From Akkermansiaceae bacterium (GTDB lineage: Bacteria; Verrucomicrobiota; Verrucomicrobiia; Verrucomicrobiales; Akkermansiaceae): 64,000 nucleotides of DNA. The notes under the pieces were generated by a model. The model had not been told where the DNA came from and did no database searches. It was given only the letters and a program-made list of their open reading frames with translations. The stretch is taken from the NCBI GenBank assembly GCA_903906515.1, contig CAIVKO010000191.1, positions 1-64,000 on the forward strand. The letters are read 5' to 3'. Position 1 is the stretch's first letter. Every line of letters begins with the position of its first letter. Positions 1-10,289 of the stretch are shown piece by piece. A program made the position numbers and the translations under genes.

Positions 1-1836
1 CGGACTGTAACCGATGAAATCCACACTGGCATCTTCGTTGCTGTATTTGCTGTAAAGATAGTTGTTGTCAGAGAAACAATCGGTGAATAGCGGCCCGACG
101 TTGGCAGGCGGAGCCTTGAAGTCCGGGGTTTTAATAATTTTTTCCTCATCGCTGTAGCGAACGCCAAGGCCGTTGGTAGCGAAGGAGCGGACGTAGTAGG
201 TTGTGTTAGGGGTGAGGTTGATGGCATGTCCCCGATATCGTTCGCGGTGGGCAAGGATGAAAGCGGCATCGCGGACGGTCGGATTTTTCGAGGTGGACCA
301 ACAGAAGCCATAGATGGTTTTTAATGGTTCACCACGGAATTTGATCGTGCAGTCCATCGTGAAGCTCGTTGGTTGGATATTGCTGATTTCATCCAACCGG
401 ATCTGGGGCAGCATCGAGTTCGTGTAGGCGCTACCGGTGATTGGATGATGTTCGATGACGACGTCAAACGTCAGGGTGTCGCCGTGTTCCTCGATGTTTT
501 TGAAAGAAACCCCGCCGTCTAGCAGGTTTGGCAGGCGGGACGACGGCTCAGTGGTCATGTTGAATTCCGTGCGGTGGTGGGATTTCCCGAACAAGCAATC
601 CTGGGTGTCGCCTTGGCCGCGGAAAAAAGGATCATTGGGCCGGTAGGTGTATGTGTAATCCGGTGAGCCGAGGTAGCTGGTCAGTCCGAGGTTGACCACG
701 GAGATGATCATACCTTCATGGTTAGAGCCAACGCCCACAGGACTGTTTTCCTGGTGAATGTATTCCACCTGATACATGAAGTGCGGGTGATTGCTTGGAA
801 TCAGGTAGCCGACCGCCTCATCGCCCTGCGGATTGATATGGCGGGGACGCAGGGTGTAGGTGCCGGAGGCCTTGATCGTCGGATGGTTCCGCTCCTTGAT
901 GTAAGCATGGTGGTAGAACCGGCTGAAGGCATTGGCAGTGGGACCGTAGGCGAGAAGATTTGCCGCGCCACCGATGCCATCGTTGTAACGGCCGATTCGA
1001 TAGACGTCCGGGGCACCCAGACAGTGCCCGAGTTCATGGGCGAAGACGCCGCCGGAGGAGTCGTTGATCTGCATCTTGGAATTGGGCCACATCGGCTCCC
1101 CCCACTTGCAAACGGGCTGATAGTAGTCCCAAGGGTCGAAGGTGTTTGTCTGCGGTGCTTGTTTCCTGCTCTTGCGCTGTCTGACCACCCGGGTCCGATC
1201 CGGGTCGGCGCTGCGGTTTTGATAGAATTGCAGCAACATGTCGTTGACTTCCTTGAGCGGTGTCGCCTGGCGTGTCGTGATGTAGTTGTAGCAAATGAAT
1301 CGGAGCTTGGTGCCGCGGTAGGAAGCGTTGGCAAATCGCAGGGCGTTCTGGTTCATTTTCACAACCCGTTCATTGCCTTCTTGCCGGTCTTTCCATCCGA
1401 TCGGATTTTCCCAATAGTCGTATTCGCAGTAGTAACCGTAGAAATGCGGATCCTGATAGTAGGTATTCTCGTCGGGCATCATCACGATTTTCGGCCAGGC
1501 GATGCCATTGCTATAGGTCCTGAAATACTCATCCTGATTGGTTCCGGATTGGTATTCCGTGGACTTGCTGCTAACGCCGGAATCCGCTTCCTGACTGTTG
1601 CCGGAGACCTGTTTCAAGGTGTTGATGGCCTGGCTGATCGAACCGGGAATCGCGGTTTCCTTGAACGTGATGACAACGATCCCGACCGGGAACTCTCCGG
1701 TGACCACCGGTTGTTTAGCGGGGCTGTAATTCGGTACTGGCGACGCCTTGGGAACCTCGGTCTTCTTTTTCTCCGCCGCGTGCGCCAGACACGAAATGCT
1801 GCTCAGAGCGATTATCAAATGAAGGATCCTTTTCAT
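1..1836 (-). CDS. Secreted M6-like zinc metalloprotease domain protein (3' end outside window)
   Basis: Minus-strand frame open from ATG at 1836 to the window edge; N-terminus MKRILHLIIALSSISCLAHAAEKKK (signal peptide); in-frame VFAHELGHCLGAPDVYR (HExxH) near 1021-1047. Missing from the ORF track because there is no stop codon in the window. Confidence 0.75.
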   Translation of the reverse strand, partial: MKRILHLIIALSSISCLAHAAEKKKTEVPKASPVPNYSPAKQPVVTGEFPVGIVVITFKETAIPGSISQAINTLKQVSGNSQEADSGVSSKSTEYQSGTNQDEYFRTYSNGIAWPKIVMMPDENTYYQDPHFYGYYCEYDYWENPIGWKDRQEGNERVVKMNQNALRFANASYRGTKLRFICYNYITTRQATPLKEVNDMLLQFYQNRSADPDRTRVVRQRKSRKQAPQTNTFDPWDYYQPVCKWGEPMWPNSKMQINDSSGGVFAHELGHCLGAPDVYRIGRYNDGIGGAANLLAYGPTANAFSRFYHHAYIKERNHPTIKASGTYTLRPRHINPQGDEAVGYLIPSNHPHFMYQVEYIHQENSPVGVGSNHEGMIISVVNLGLTSYLGSPDYTYTYRPNDPFFRGQGDTQDCLFGKSHHRTEFNMTTEPSSRLPNLLDGGVSFKNIEEHGDTLTFDVVIEHHPITGSAYTNSMLPQIRLDEISNIQPTSFTMDCTIKFRGEPLKTIYGFCWSTSKNPTVRDAAFILAHRERYRGHAINLTPNTTYYVRSFATNGLGVRYSDEEKIIKTPDFKAPPANVGPLFTDCFSDNNYLYSKYSNEDASVDFIGYSP

Positions 1837-1864
1837 TGTAACATGAATTTTTCGATTACTTGCT

Positions 1865-2473
1865 TCATATACTACGCCGACCTTGCATGGCGCGAATCAG
1901 GGTGAGTTCATCCGCGTGTTCCAGACCGCCGCCGGCGGGCAGGCCTTGGGCGATGCGGGTAAGCCGGCAGTTGCGGCCGCGCAACAGTTCGACCAGATAG
2001 TTCGCAGTGGCCTCGCCCTCGACGTCGGATCCCAGCGCGAGCACGACCTCGATTTCATCAGCGGCGGCATCGACACGCCGCAGCAGCGCCGGAATGCGCA
2101 GGTCTTCCGGTGAAACACGGTCGAGTGGCGAGAGCTTGCCTCCCAGACAATGGTAGCGCCCGCGGAACGAACCAGATCGCTCCAAGGGCAGCACATCGGT
2201 CGCTTGTTCGACGACACAAAGCATTTGCTCGTCGCGTTTGGGGTCGTCGCAAATGCCGCATCCCTCGGCCGTGGCGAAAAAACCGCAAACCTGGCACGGG
2301 CGAATGGTTTCCTTGGCGGTTTGCAGCACATTGGCCAGCCCTATGGGATCGGCCTTCGGGCTTTGGAGCAACCAGACGGCGATGCGTTCCGCGCTGCGCG
2401 GGCCGATGCCGGGCAGGCGTTTGAGTTCGCCGACCAATGATCTAACTGCTTCTGGGAAATCGGCACGGTTCAT
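1865..2473 (-). CDS. recR: Recombination mediator protein RecR
   Basis: 202 aa; LKRLPGIGPRSAERIA helix-hairpin-helix, CxxC zinc finger (CQVCGFFATAEGCGICDD), Toprim region. Confidence 0.95.
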   Translation of the reverse strand: MNRADFPEAVRSLVGELKRLPGIGPRSAERIAVWLLQSPKADPIGLANVLQTAKETIRPCQVCGFFATAEGCGICDDPKRDEQMLCVVEQATDVLPLERSGSFRGRYHCLGGKLSPLDRVSPEDLRIPALLRRVDAAADEIEVVLALGSDVEGEATANYLVELLRGRNCRLTRIAQGLPAGGGLEHADELTLIRAMQGRRSI

Positions 2474-2991
2474 CGGCGGTAGTGAGTTTTTTCATCGGCG
2501 GTCATGCGGTGGTTGGCGGCATAGACCATGGCGCAAACGCCGGACCACAGGGTGGCGATCCATGGCGCGGCGATATCGGGTGAGTGTGCGGCAAGGCTTA
2601 GAACCGGGGCCCATGCACCTGTTAAAACCACGGCAGTGATCCACAAAATCGCGCGCCGGACGTGGCCGGGTGTGGCGAGGATGGCTGCGGCCAAGGCGAA
2701 GGAAAACGCAGCGGCTGCCAGCCAGACACTCCAGTCCGGCAGGTGATTCAGAAATTTTTCCTGTCCATCCCGGGAAAACTGCGCGGCGATTTCCGCATTC
2801 AGGTGTTTGAGGAATCCGAGGGTTTCCAGTCCCGTCGCAAGCACCAGCGAAAGCCCGCCGATGGCGGCGGCCGGCACAAGCACATGGCCGGGAGGGCGGG
2901 GTTTCGGGCTCTTATTCGGGGTCACGGTAGGTATTGTAATGGAGGATTGCGCAGGCGACAAGCAGTGGGATGGGGGCATCTGACAAATCAT
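2470..2991 (-). CDS. Hypothetical membrane protein
   Basis: 173 aa with several hydrophobic segments; 4-bp overlap with recR. Confidence 0.6.
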   Translation of the reverse strand: MICQMPPSHCLSPAQSSITIPTVTPNKSPKPRPPGHVLVPAAAIGGLSLVLATGLETLGFLKHLNAEIAAQFSRDGQEKFLNHLPDWSVWLAAAAFSFALAAAILATPGHVRRAILWITAVVLTGAWAPVLSLAAHSPDIAAPWIATLWSGVCAMVYAANHRMTADEKTHYRR

Positions 2992-3146
2992 TTCCGCAGG
3001 AACCCTGTGGATTGCGTGCTGAGGATTGGCACGGTGTCAGCGGGACTTGCCATGATGGATTCCGGAATGGCCGCTTGCACAAGAAATTTTAATGCACTTG
3101 CGGGACTGTCCTGAATCGTTAAGTTTTCGCCGTTCTCCAAGCGCCT

Positions 3147-4565
3147 ATGCCTGTCATTGTCACCACTCTTAATGTGATCCTTCTGATCCTCGTCGTGTTG
3201 CTGTGTTTCAACCTCATCATTTTCGTACATGAACTGGGGCACTTTTGGGCGGCCAAATGGCGAGGCCTGCAAATCGATCGATTCCAGATCTGGTTCGGCA
3301 AGCCGATCTGGAAGAAGGAAATCAACGGCGTGCAATACGGACTCGGCTGGATTCCGGCGGGCGGGTTCGTCGCGCTGCCACAAATGGCCCCCATGGAGTC
3401 CATCGAAGGCGGGGAAAAGCCCGAGAAACCGTTGCCTCCGATCACTCCGCTGGATAAGATCATCGTCGCCTTCGCAGGGCCTTTGTTTTCGCTGTTGCTG
3501 GCACTTGTTTTTGCCCTCGTGGTGTGGAATGTCGGAAAACCCAAGGATTTCGTGCCATCACAGGAAATCGGCTACATCGTGCCGGACAGCCCTGCGGAAA
3601 AGGCAGGGCTTCGAGTCGGCGACAAGATCATCGAAATCAACGGCGAGCCGGTCAATGGATTTGCCGGTTCCCTCAACGCGATCAGCGAGCGCATCATCCT
3701 CAGCCGCGGCCAAGAGATCACCTACACAGTGCAACGCCCTGGTGAGACCGCGCCCGTGCTTTTGAAATCCGGCTTTGAAACCGAGAAATCCAAGTGGTTC
3801 CAGCGCCGCGGACTTCGCAAGGTGGGCATCGAACCAGCCGGACCGGCCATCGTCGAAGCCGTCAGCAAGGATAGCCCCGCCGCCGATGCCGGACTGGCCA
3901 AGGGCGACCGGGTGCTGACCATCGATGGCCAAAAACTACTCAGCATCGAACATTTTTCCCAATACCTGAAGGATCAGAAGTGGAAAACCGTGCATCTCAG
4001 CATTCAGACCGCCGCCGGAGCCACCCGCGAGGTGGATGTCACACCCGAGGTCCCGCTCAAACCAGCGGGTTTGAATCCGATGATCGGCATTCTGTGGGAC
4101 CGCACCGCGGGTCTGGATGTCCGCATCGTTCATCCGGAGCCGCTCCAGCAGGTCAAGGATAGCCTGACGATGATGTGGGTCACCATCACCAGCGTGAAAG
4201 CCAGCAATTCGAGCATCGGCGTGGATCACCTGAGCGGACCATGGGGCATCGGAAAAATGTTGTATCAATTGTTGCAAACCGAAGAAGGCTGGCGGCGGAT
4301 CCTCGCCTTTATGGTGCTTTTCAATGTGAACCTCGCCGTACTCAACATGCTGCCATTTCCCGTGCTCGATGGCGGCCACATCACCCTGGCCATTCTGGAG
4401 AAAATCTTCGGTCGTCCGGTCAAGGCAAAACCGCTGGAAATCCTCCAGACCGCCTGCGCCCTGCTGCTTATTTCGCTGATGCTCTTTGTTACCAGCAAAG
4501 ATATCGGCGACGGCTTCGGACGCGGCTCCAAGTCCAGGGAGGAAACCGTGTTTCCTGCGAAATGA
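3147..4565 (+). CDS. rseP: RIP (site-2) zinc metalloprotease, RseP/M50 family with PDZ domains
   Basis: FVHELGHFWAAK (HExxH), two PDZ-like regions, C-terminal NMLPFPVLDGGH motif. Confidence 0.93.
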   Translation: MPVIVTTLNVILLILVVLLCFNLIIFVHELGHFWAAKWRGLQIDRFQIWFGKPIWKKEINGVQYGLGWIPAGGFVALPQMAPMESIEGGEKPEKPLPPITPLDKIIVAFAGPLFSLLLALVFALVVWNVGKPKDFVPSQEIGYIVPDSPAEKAGLRVGDKIIEINGEPVNGFAGSLNAISERIILSRGQEITYTVQRPGETAPVLLKSGFETEKSKWFQRRGLRKVGIEPAGPAIVEAVSKDSPAADAGLAKGDRVLTIDGQKLLSIEHFSQYLKDQKWKTVHLSIQTAAGATREVDVTPEVPLKPAGLNPMIGILWDRTAGLDVRIVHPEPLQQVKDSLTMMWVTITSVKASNSSIGVDHLSGPWGIGKMLYQLLQTEEGWRRILAFMVLFNVNLAVLNMLPFPVLDGGHITLAILEKIFGRPVKAKPLEILQTACALLLISLMLFVTSKDIGDGFGRGSKSREETVFPAK

Positions 4566-4585
4566 AGTCCGAGTTCCGTGCGGAA

Positions 4586-5005
4586 TCATGGATGAACGAT
4601 TTCCGGGTCACCGGGACGATGAAAGGACAGGAAGTCGACCGCGTTCAGAGTGTAAAACCGTTTTGCACCTGCCTTTCGTGCGGCGACGAGATGCAGGTAA
4701 TCGTGGATTGCTCCGCCACGGATTCCTCGGGCTTCGGTTTCGCCGTAGGCGGTCAAAAGGTCTGTTTCCGTTAGCGATACCACATTAAGACGGGGTGCGA
4801 CTTGCTCCTTCAGAAGCGATGCCGCATCAAAAGCGGGAATGCGCAGTCCGAGTCGCCCTCCGGTGAGGATGCTAAAGGTTTCCGAGAGCGCGTGAGCATG
4901 GATCGAATGCCTGGCGGACAAGAGGATCACATGACAGGCATTGTGATCAGGAGCCTCACCGATCAAGGCGGAGATGATCACCGAGGAATCGATTGCGGAT
5001 TTCAT
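4586..5005 (-). CDS. vapC: PIN-domain toxin (VapC-like)
   Basis: 139 aa; N-terminal MKSAIDSSVIISALIGE PIN acidic motif; overlaps the upstream AbrB-type gene by 4 bp. Confidence 0.85.
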   Translation of the reverse strand: MKSAIDSSVIISALIGEAPDHNACHVILLSARHSIHAHALSETFSILTGGRLGLRIPAFDAASLLKEQVAPRLNVVSLTETDLLTAYGETEARGIRGGAIHDYLHLVAARKAGAKRFYTLNAVDFLSFHRPGDPEIVHP

Positions 5006-5289
5006 TTCAGGTTGCGACGGGCGGGTGACAAAGCACGTTCATCGCGCTCATCGCGATCCGCTTTGATGGCACGGACGATATCAACCGGATTCAAGGACGG
5101 GCTGCCTTGGATGACCGGAAATTGGTTTTTCATTTCGATCTTTATCAAGTCGGCTTCCGGGGCGGCATGGATTTTACCCCCCTGCACATCGAGTTTTAGG
5201 CGACTTCCCTCACGCAATCCGAGACTGTCCCGAATGGCCTTTGGGACAACGAGCCGCCCGGACTTGCCAAGAGTAATGGTAATGCTCAT
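5002..5289 (-). CDS. vapB: AbrB/MazE-like antitoxin (VapB-type)
   Basis: Start refined to MSITITLGKSGRLVVPKAIRDSLGLREGSRL (SpoVT/AbrB fold); the ORF-track start at 5451 looks over-extended. Confidence 0.85.
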   Translation of the reverse strand: MSITITLGKSGRLVVPKAIRDSLGLREGSRLKLDVQGGKIHAAPEADLIKIEMKNQFPVIQGSPSLNPVDIVRAIKADRDERDERALSPARRNLK

Positions 5290-5526
5290 GCCAAAATAAT
5301 TACCATTAATACCTGCTGCTGGCAAGCGATTCTTGGGGGGCTGTCTGAATATTGCTGAAGGCAGGGACCCGAATTGCCTGGCGGCCATGCGGAATGCGCT
5401 TCGCGGTTTTCTTACGCTGCTAAAAGCAGCTGGGCATTCCGGGCGGCCCACGAGAATGAGATACGAACGATCAGCCGTGAGTCGATATCAAGCATTTCCA
5501 TGGTTACCCCGTTCTCCTTCCATTCT

Positions 5527-5555
5527 ACGGACCGCCCGGAGGATCGGTCCCTGCC
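5527..5555. repeat. Dispersed palindromic repeat copy 1 (ACGGACCGCCCGGAGGATCGGTCCCTGCC)
   Basis: 29 nt identical to 59678-59706; internal inverted repeat GGACCG...CGGTCC. Confidence 0.85.
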
Positions 5556-5678
5556 ATTTTTCGCCGTCTCGCTTGGTAACTTCAGTGAAGCCACTGCGGG
5601 CAGGAAATCAGACAATTCATTTCCCGCCCTTGCGTCCGGGGTGGGAACCGTTTAGGAATTCCGAAGTAAAAATTTCCT

Positions 5679-7538
5679 ATGGCTGCAGACTACACCGAAG
5701 ACGATATCAAATCACTCGATTGGCGCGAACACATCCGCATGAGGCCGGGTATGTACATCGGCAAACTCGGCGACGGCACCTCGCCCGACGACGGGCTCTA
5801 CATCCTGCTCAAGGAGGCCATCGACAACTCGATCGACGAGCACATCATGGGCTACGGCAAGGAGATCCGTGTGGAAATCGACGAGGAAGGTCGCGTGGAA
5901 GTCCGCGATTTCGGCCGTGGCATTCCGCTTGGCAAACTTTTCGACTGCGCCGCCCAGATCAACACCGGAGCGAAGTACGACAGCGAGGCATTCAAGAAAT
6001 CCGTGGGACTCAACGGCGTCGGTATCAAGGCGGTCAACGCGCTTTCCGACTTTTTCGAGATCCAGGCCTGGCGTGAGGGTGAGACCAAAGCACTGGAGTT
6101 TTCCAAGGGTCAGCTCACCGTCGATATGAAGCACCCGCGTCGTGACGACGGAGCGAACGGCACGCGCCTGGCATTTGAACTCGATCGCTCGATTTTCCCC
6201 GCCAAGGCGAAATACAAGGAGCCTTTCGTCGAGAAGATGTGCCGGTATTATTCCTATCTGAATCCGGCGCTCACGGTGGTTTTCAACGGCAAGAAATTCC
6301 GCGCGAAAGACGGGTTGCTGGACCTTCTGCGCGAAGAAATGGAGAACGAGGCGCTCTATCCGCCAATCCATCTGGTGGGCAAGGATATCGAGATCGCCTT
6401 CACGCATACCGCCGAGAGCAACGAGGAATATTACACATTCGTCAACGGCCAGAACACCTCGCAAGGCGGCACCCACCTTGCCGCATTCCGTGAGGCGCTG
6501 GTCCAGGTGATCCGCGGGTTCTACAAGAAACAATACGAGCCCGCTGATATCCGCGCCGGCATCGAGGCGGCGATTTGTGTTAGGATCGTGGAGCCGGTTT
6601 TTGAATCCCAGACCAAAACCAAGCTCGGTTCGGCGACCATTGTGCCAGAAGGAGAGTCGCTGCGCACCTTCATCGGGAATTTCCTCAAGACCAACCTCGA
6701 CAACTATCTGCACAAGAACCCGCAGGTGGCCGAGTGTATCCAGAAGCGCATCCTCTCCGCCGAACGCGAGCGCAAGGACCTCAAAGGTGTGCAGAAGTTG
6801 GCCCGCGAGCGATCAAAACAGGCGAAAGTTCACAACAAGAAACTCCGCGACTGCCGCGTGCGATTCGATAGCAAACACAAACGCCGCGAGGAATCCACCC
6901 TCTTCATCACCGAGGGAGACTCCGCCTCCGGTTCCATCACCAAGAGTCGTGACGTTGAAATTCAGGCGGTGTTCTCGCTGCGCGGAAAGCCGCTCAACAC
7001 CTTCAGCCTACCACGCAAGATCGTCTATGAAAACGAGGAGTTCGCCCTGCTCCAGGCCGCGCTCAATATCGAGGACGGCATCGATGCGCTCCGTTATAAC
7101 AGAGTCGTCATCGCCACCGATGCCGATGTGGATGGTATGCACATCCGTCTGCTGTTGCTCACGTTTTTCCTGCAGTTTTTCCCTGAAATGATCCGCGATG
7201 GTCATTTGTTCATCCTGCAAACGCCTCTCTTCCGTGTCCGCAACAAGAAGGAAACCATCTATTGCTACGACGAGGACGAGCGCCGCAAGGCGATCAATAA
7301 ACTCGGCAAGGCCTCGGAGATCACGCGCTTCAAGGGCCTCGGCGAAATCTCGCCCGATGAGTTCGGCTTCATGATCGGCCCGGAGATGCGGCTCGACCCG
7401 GTGGAATACGAGGAAGGCAAGGGAGTGAAGGAATTGCTGGCATTCTACATGGGCAAGAACACCCCGGAACGCCAGGAATACATCATCGAGAACCTCCGGG
7501 AGGATGTTGACAAGCAAGTAGAAGTCGCCGTGGCCTGA
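5679..7538 (+). CDS. parE: Type IIA topoisomerase B subunit (ParE/GyrB family)
   Basis: 619 aa; [22 protein letters not shown], Toprim EGDSASGS and DADVDGMHI motifs. Confidence 0.88.
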   Translation: MAADYTEDDIKSLDWREHIRMRPGMYIGKLGDGTSPDDGLYILLKEAIDNSIDEHIMGYGKEIRVEIDEEGRVEVRDFGRGIPLGKLFDCAAQINTGAKYDSEAFKKSVGLNGVGIKAVNALSDFFEIQAWREGETKALEFSKGQLTVDMKHPRRDDGANGTRLAFELDRSIFPAKAKYKEPFVEKMCRYYSYLNPALTVVFNGKKFRAKDGLLDLLREEMENEALYPPIHLVGKDIEIAFTHTAESNEEYYTFVNGQNTSQGGTHLAAFREALVQVIRGFYKKQYEPADIRAGIEAAICVRIVEPVFESQTKTKLGSATIVPEGESLRTFIGNFLKTNLDNYLHKNPQVAECIQKRILSAERERKDLKGVQKLARERSKQAKVHNKKLRDCRVRFDSKHKRREESTLFITEGDSASGSITKSRDVEIQAVFSLRGKPLNTFSLPRKIVYENEEFALLQAALNIEDGIDALRYNRVVIATDADVDGMHIRLLLLTFFLQFFPEMIRDGHLFILQTPLFRVRNKKETIYCYDEDERRKAINKLGKASEITRFKGLGEISPDEFGFMIGPEMRLDPVEYEEGKGVKELLAFYMGKNTPERQEYIIENLREDVDKQVEVAVA

Positions 7539-8045
7539 TCACGGCCGGGGAACCATGGAGACTTGGAACCGGTCGTAGTGATCGGTTGGGCGGAAAAGCC
7601 AACCGGGTTGGCGATCCAGCACTTCATAGCTGGTCAACATGAACTCGGGCAAAAACTGATTGCTGTTTGGTTCGTAGGATTCTTTTCCCGTGTAATATCC
7701 GTGGATCCGGTATTCGAAATTACTGTCATAAGCGTATCGCTGGCCGGGAGGGCCGCTCTCGGACATTCGGTCGGGCGTGTGGGTTTTGTCCTCGCGCATG
7801 ATCACCAACTTTGCCTGATTCCACGGCTGGCGGGGCTGGCGCAAATACCCCCAAAACCGGGTCTTTTCGACAAAATAGCGTCTGCCATAGAAAAATCCGC
7901 CCGTGGGTTCGGTTGCGATTTTCGCGTTGCGTTCCTCAACCGTCGGTCCGCCCAGGTTACCTAATGCCATCGACGATGGTCCGCAGCGGGTCATCGCCAT
8001 ACAGGCCGCAGAAAGTATCATGAATTTGCAGGTGATCCTCAACAT
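7539..8045 (-). CDS. Hypothetical lipoprotein
   Basis: 168 aa; hydrophobic N-terminus followed by Cys (MTRCGPSS). Confidence 0.5.
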   Translation of the reverse strand: MLRITCKFMILSAACMAMTRCGPSSMALGNLGGPTVEERNAKIATEPTGGFFYGRRYFVEKTRFWGYLRQPRQPWNQAKLVIMREDKTHTPDRMSESGPPGQRYAYDSNFEYRIHGYYTGKESYEPNSNQFLPEFMLTSYEVLDRQPGWLFRPTDHYDRFQVSMVPRP

Positions 8046-8103
8046 GGGGAAACCCTATATCAGCCCTGATCCACCCGGCAAGCCCGCAGAATCGGCTTTC
8101 AGA

Positions 8104-9141
8104 TCATTTGAAAGGTTCGTCAAACGGCGTTGCCGACATCACCCAGTCTTCGGCCCAAACCCGTGTGATGCGGAACTGTCTGGGTTCAGCTCCCTCCACG
8201 CGCTCGATTTCCAGAGTCATGCGAGTAGTCCCTGAGTTATCTCCTGATACTCTGGCATTGTCGATGACTCGTGTGATGGCCACCAATTCAGGGGTGTTTT
8301 GTCGGCAGTATCCCAGAAGAACCTCCTTCCAATCCGGAGAGGACAATCGGTAACAGGACCATTCCGAATCTTTGGCGAACACGCTGTTATAATACCTGTC
8401 TCTTGCAACAAACACCCGGACCAAACCGCCCGTGTATTTTGGGTCGAGCACTCCGTCCCACGCGGGTTTACTCGTCCGCGCGAAGGCATCATAATCGATC
8501 AGCCATTTTCCATTCTCATCGGGTGTCAGCAGGGCCAGGCGGTTTCTCGGTGAATAGCCGCGTTCTCCCTTAATCACGACTCCATCGATCAGCATGCCAT
8601 TACGATCCATGCTGCTGAGCCATGAATAACCGGTGACAGGGCCATCGGTTTTGGCCATGTTTTCCAAAAATGTAACCACCGTATCGGGATCGGTGGTTCC
8701 GAGCCTGAAATATTTAGGAACCATTGCCGGGTCGCGCACCAACAGCGCTCGTTTTACGCAATCCAGAGCCGCCTCCTCGCTGGGCGATTCAAATCGGGAG
8801 ATCGTCCGTTTTTCCATAGGATAGATCGCGCTGGTGCCGACCTCCGCATTTGCGGAGGTCGCTTTGGATGACTTAATCCATAATCCCACGGCGACACCTA
8901 TCACGCCGAAGGCCAGCAAGACAAAAGCCGAGGACCACACCCAAATCGCCGTCTTTTGCTGCGTCCGGTGGCGGTCTTCTTGCCGGCTTTCTCCGTGGCG
9001 TCTTTTCTTTCGGACGCCCTTGGCGCCCCTCGGTAGCCCTGTCCCTGGTATGCGAGAAACACGTCCGATGACTGGTGCGTCACCAGTCACTCGGTCAAAT
9101 CGCTGAGCTCGCACGGAGCGTTGAATGTCATTCGGTTTCAA
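8104..9141 (-). CDS. Hypothetical membrane-anchored protein
   Basis: 345 aa ORF with one TM segment (IWVWSSAFVLLAFGVIGVAVGLWI); start site uncertain. Confidence 0.55.
   Translation of the reverse strand: MKPNDIQRSVRAQRFDRVTGDAPVIGRVSRIPGTGLPRGAKGVRKKRRHGESRQEDRHRTQQKTAIWVWSSAFVLLAFGVIGVAVGLWIKSSKATSANAEVGTSAIYPMEKRTISRFESPSEEAALDCVKRALLVRDPAMVPKYFRLGTTDPDTVVTFLENMAKTDGPVTGYSWLSSMDRNGMLIDGVVIKGERGYSPRNRLALLTPDENGKWLIDYDAFARTSKPAWDGVLDPKYTGGLVRVFVARDRYYNSVFAKDSEWSCYRLSSPDWKEVLLGYCRQNTPELVAITRVIDNARVSGDNSGTTRMTLEIERVEGAEPRQFRITRVWAEDWVMSATPFDEPFK
8838..8861. repeat. Perfect palindrome CGACCTCCGC-ATTT-GCGGAGGTCG
   Basis: 10-bp perfect stem, 4-nt loop, inside ORF 8104..9141. Confidence 0.85.
9069..9089. 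repeat. Perfect palindrome TGACTGGTG-CGT-CACCAGTCA
   Basis: 9-bp perfect stem, 3-nt loop, between recA and the body of the following gene. Confidence 0.8.
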
Positions 9142-9150
9142 CTGTGGCGG

Positions 9151-10194
9151 TTACTTTTTCTTTTTGGTTTCAAGTCCTTCCTTAACCTTGGATTCAAGGT
9201 CTTCGTAGAGGGCAGCGTCGCCTTTGATAAGTTCCTTGGCAGCATCTCGGCCTTGTGCGAGTTGAGTGCCGTTGTAGGAGAACCAAGAGCCACGTTTCTG
9301 TATAATTTCCATTTCAAGAGCCAGGTCAAGCAAGGATCCGGTGGATGAGATACCTTCGTTATACATGATGTCAAACTCAGCCTCGGTGAAAGGGGGAGCG
9401 ACCTTGTTTTTGACGATTTTGATCTTGGTGCGGTTGCCGGTGACGGTGCCGTCGGTGGCCTTGATCTGGCCAATTCGGCGGATATCGACACGCACGGAGG
9501 CGAAGAACTTGAGGGCGCGTCCACCGGGAGTGGTTTCCGGATTGCCGAACATCACTCCGATTTTCTCGCGGATCTGGTTGGTGAAGATGCAAACGGTGCG
9601 TGCTTTTGAAATCAGGGCAGTGAGTTTGCGCATGGCGGCACTCATCAGGCGGGCTTGGGCACCCACGGTGGAGTCGCCGATCTCGCCGTCGAGCTCCTGC
9701 TTGGTGACTAGGGCCGCCACGGAGTCGAGCACGATGACGTCGATGGCATTGGAGCGCACGAGGGCTTCAACGATTTGCAGGGCTTCTTCACCGGAGGAGG
9801 GCTGGGAAATGAGCAGGTCGTCCAGGTTGACGCCGAGTTTTCTGGCATATTGGGGGTCGAGCGCGTGTTCGACGTCGATGAAGGCCGCGAGGCCGCCGCG
9901 TTTTTGGGCTTGGGCGATTGCGGTGAGGGTGAGGGTGGTTTTACCGGAGGATTCCGGGCCGAAAACTTCGACGATGCGGCCGCGTGGAAAACCGCCAACG
10001 CCGAGGGCGCGGTCGATGAGCAGGTTGCCGGTGGGGATGACATCGACATCGACGCATTTGTCATCGCCGAGGCGCATGATGGCGGCTTCGCCGAATTCTT
10101 TTTGGATGTGGGCGATGGCGAGGTCCAGATTGCGCTTGCGGGCGTCTTGGAGTTTTTCGTTTGCGGATTCTTCAGGTGTTGTTTTTGCGGCCAT
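9151..10194 (-). CDS. recA: Recombinase RecA
   Basis: 347 aa; [12 protein letters not shown] Walker A, full RecA core; lysine-rich C-terminus. Confidence 0.98.
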   Translation of the reverse strand: MAAKTTPEESANEKLQDARKRNLDLAIAHIQKEFGEAAIMRLGDDKCVDVDVIPTGNLLIDRALGVGGFPRGRIVEVFGPESSGKTTLTLTAIAQAQKRGGLAAFIDVEHALDPQYARKLGVNLDDLLISQPSSGEEALQIVEALVRSNAIDVIVLDSVAALVTKQELDGEIGDSTVGAQARLMSAAMRKLTALISKARTVCIFTNQIREKIGVMFGNPETTPGGRALKFFASVRVDIRRIGQIKATDGTVTGNRTKIKIVKNKVAPPFTEAEFDIMYNEGISSTGSLLDLALEMEIIQKRGSWFSYNGTQLAQGRDAAKELIKGDAALYEDLESKVKEGLETKKKK

Positions 10195-10289
10195 GTGGGG
10201 TGGTGGTTTGTGTTGAGAGCAAAATTAAGCAAAAAACTGCCAGACGCAAGAAAAAAGATGTTCACTCGAACAAAAAGTTGCCAATTCGC

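Noticed and set aside
718-1905. 395-aa plus-strand ORF
   Set aside because: Antisense to the M6-like metalloprotease frame with its HELGH motif; no recognisable domain.
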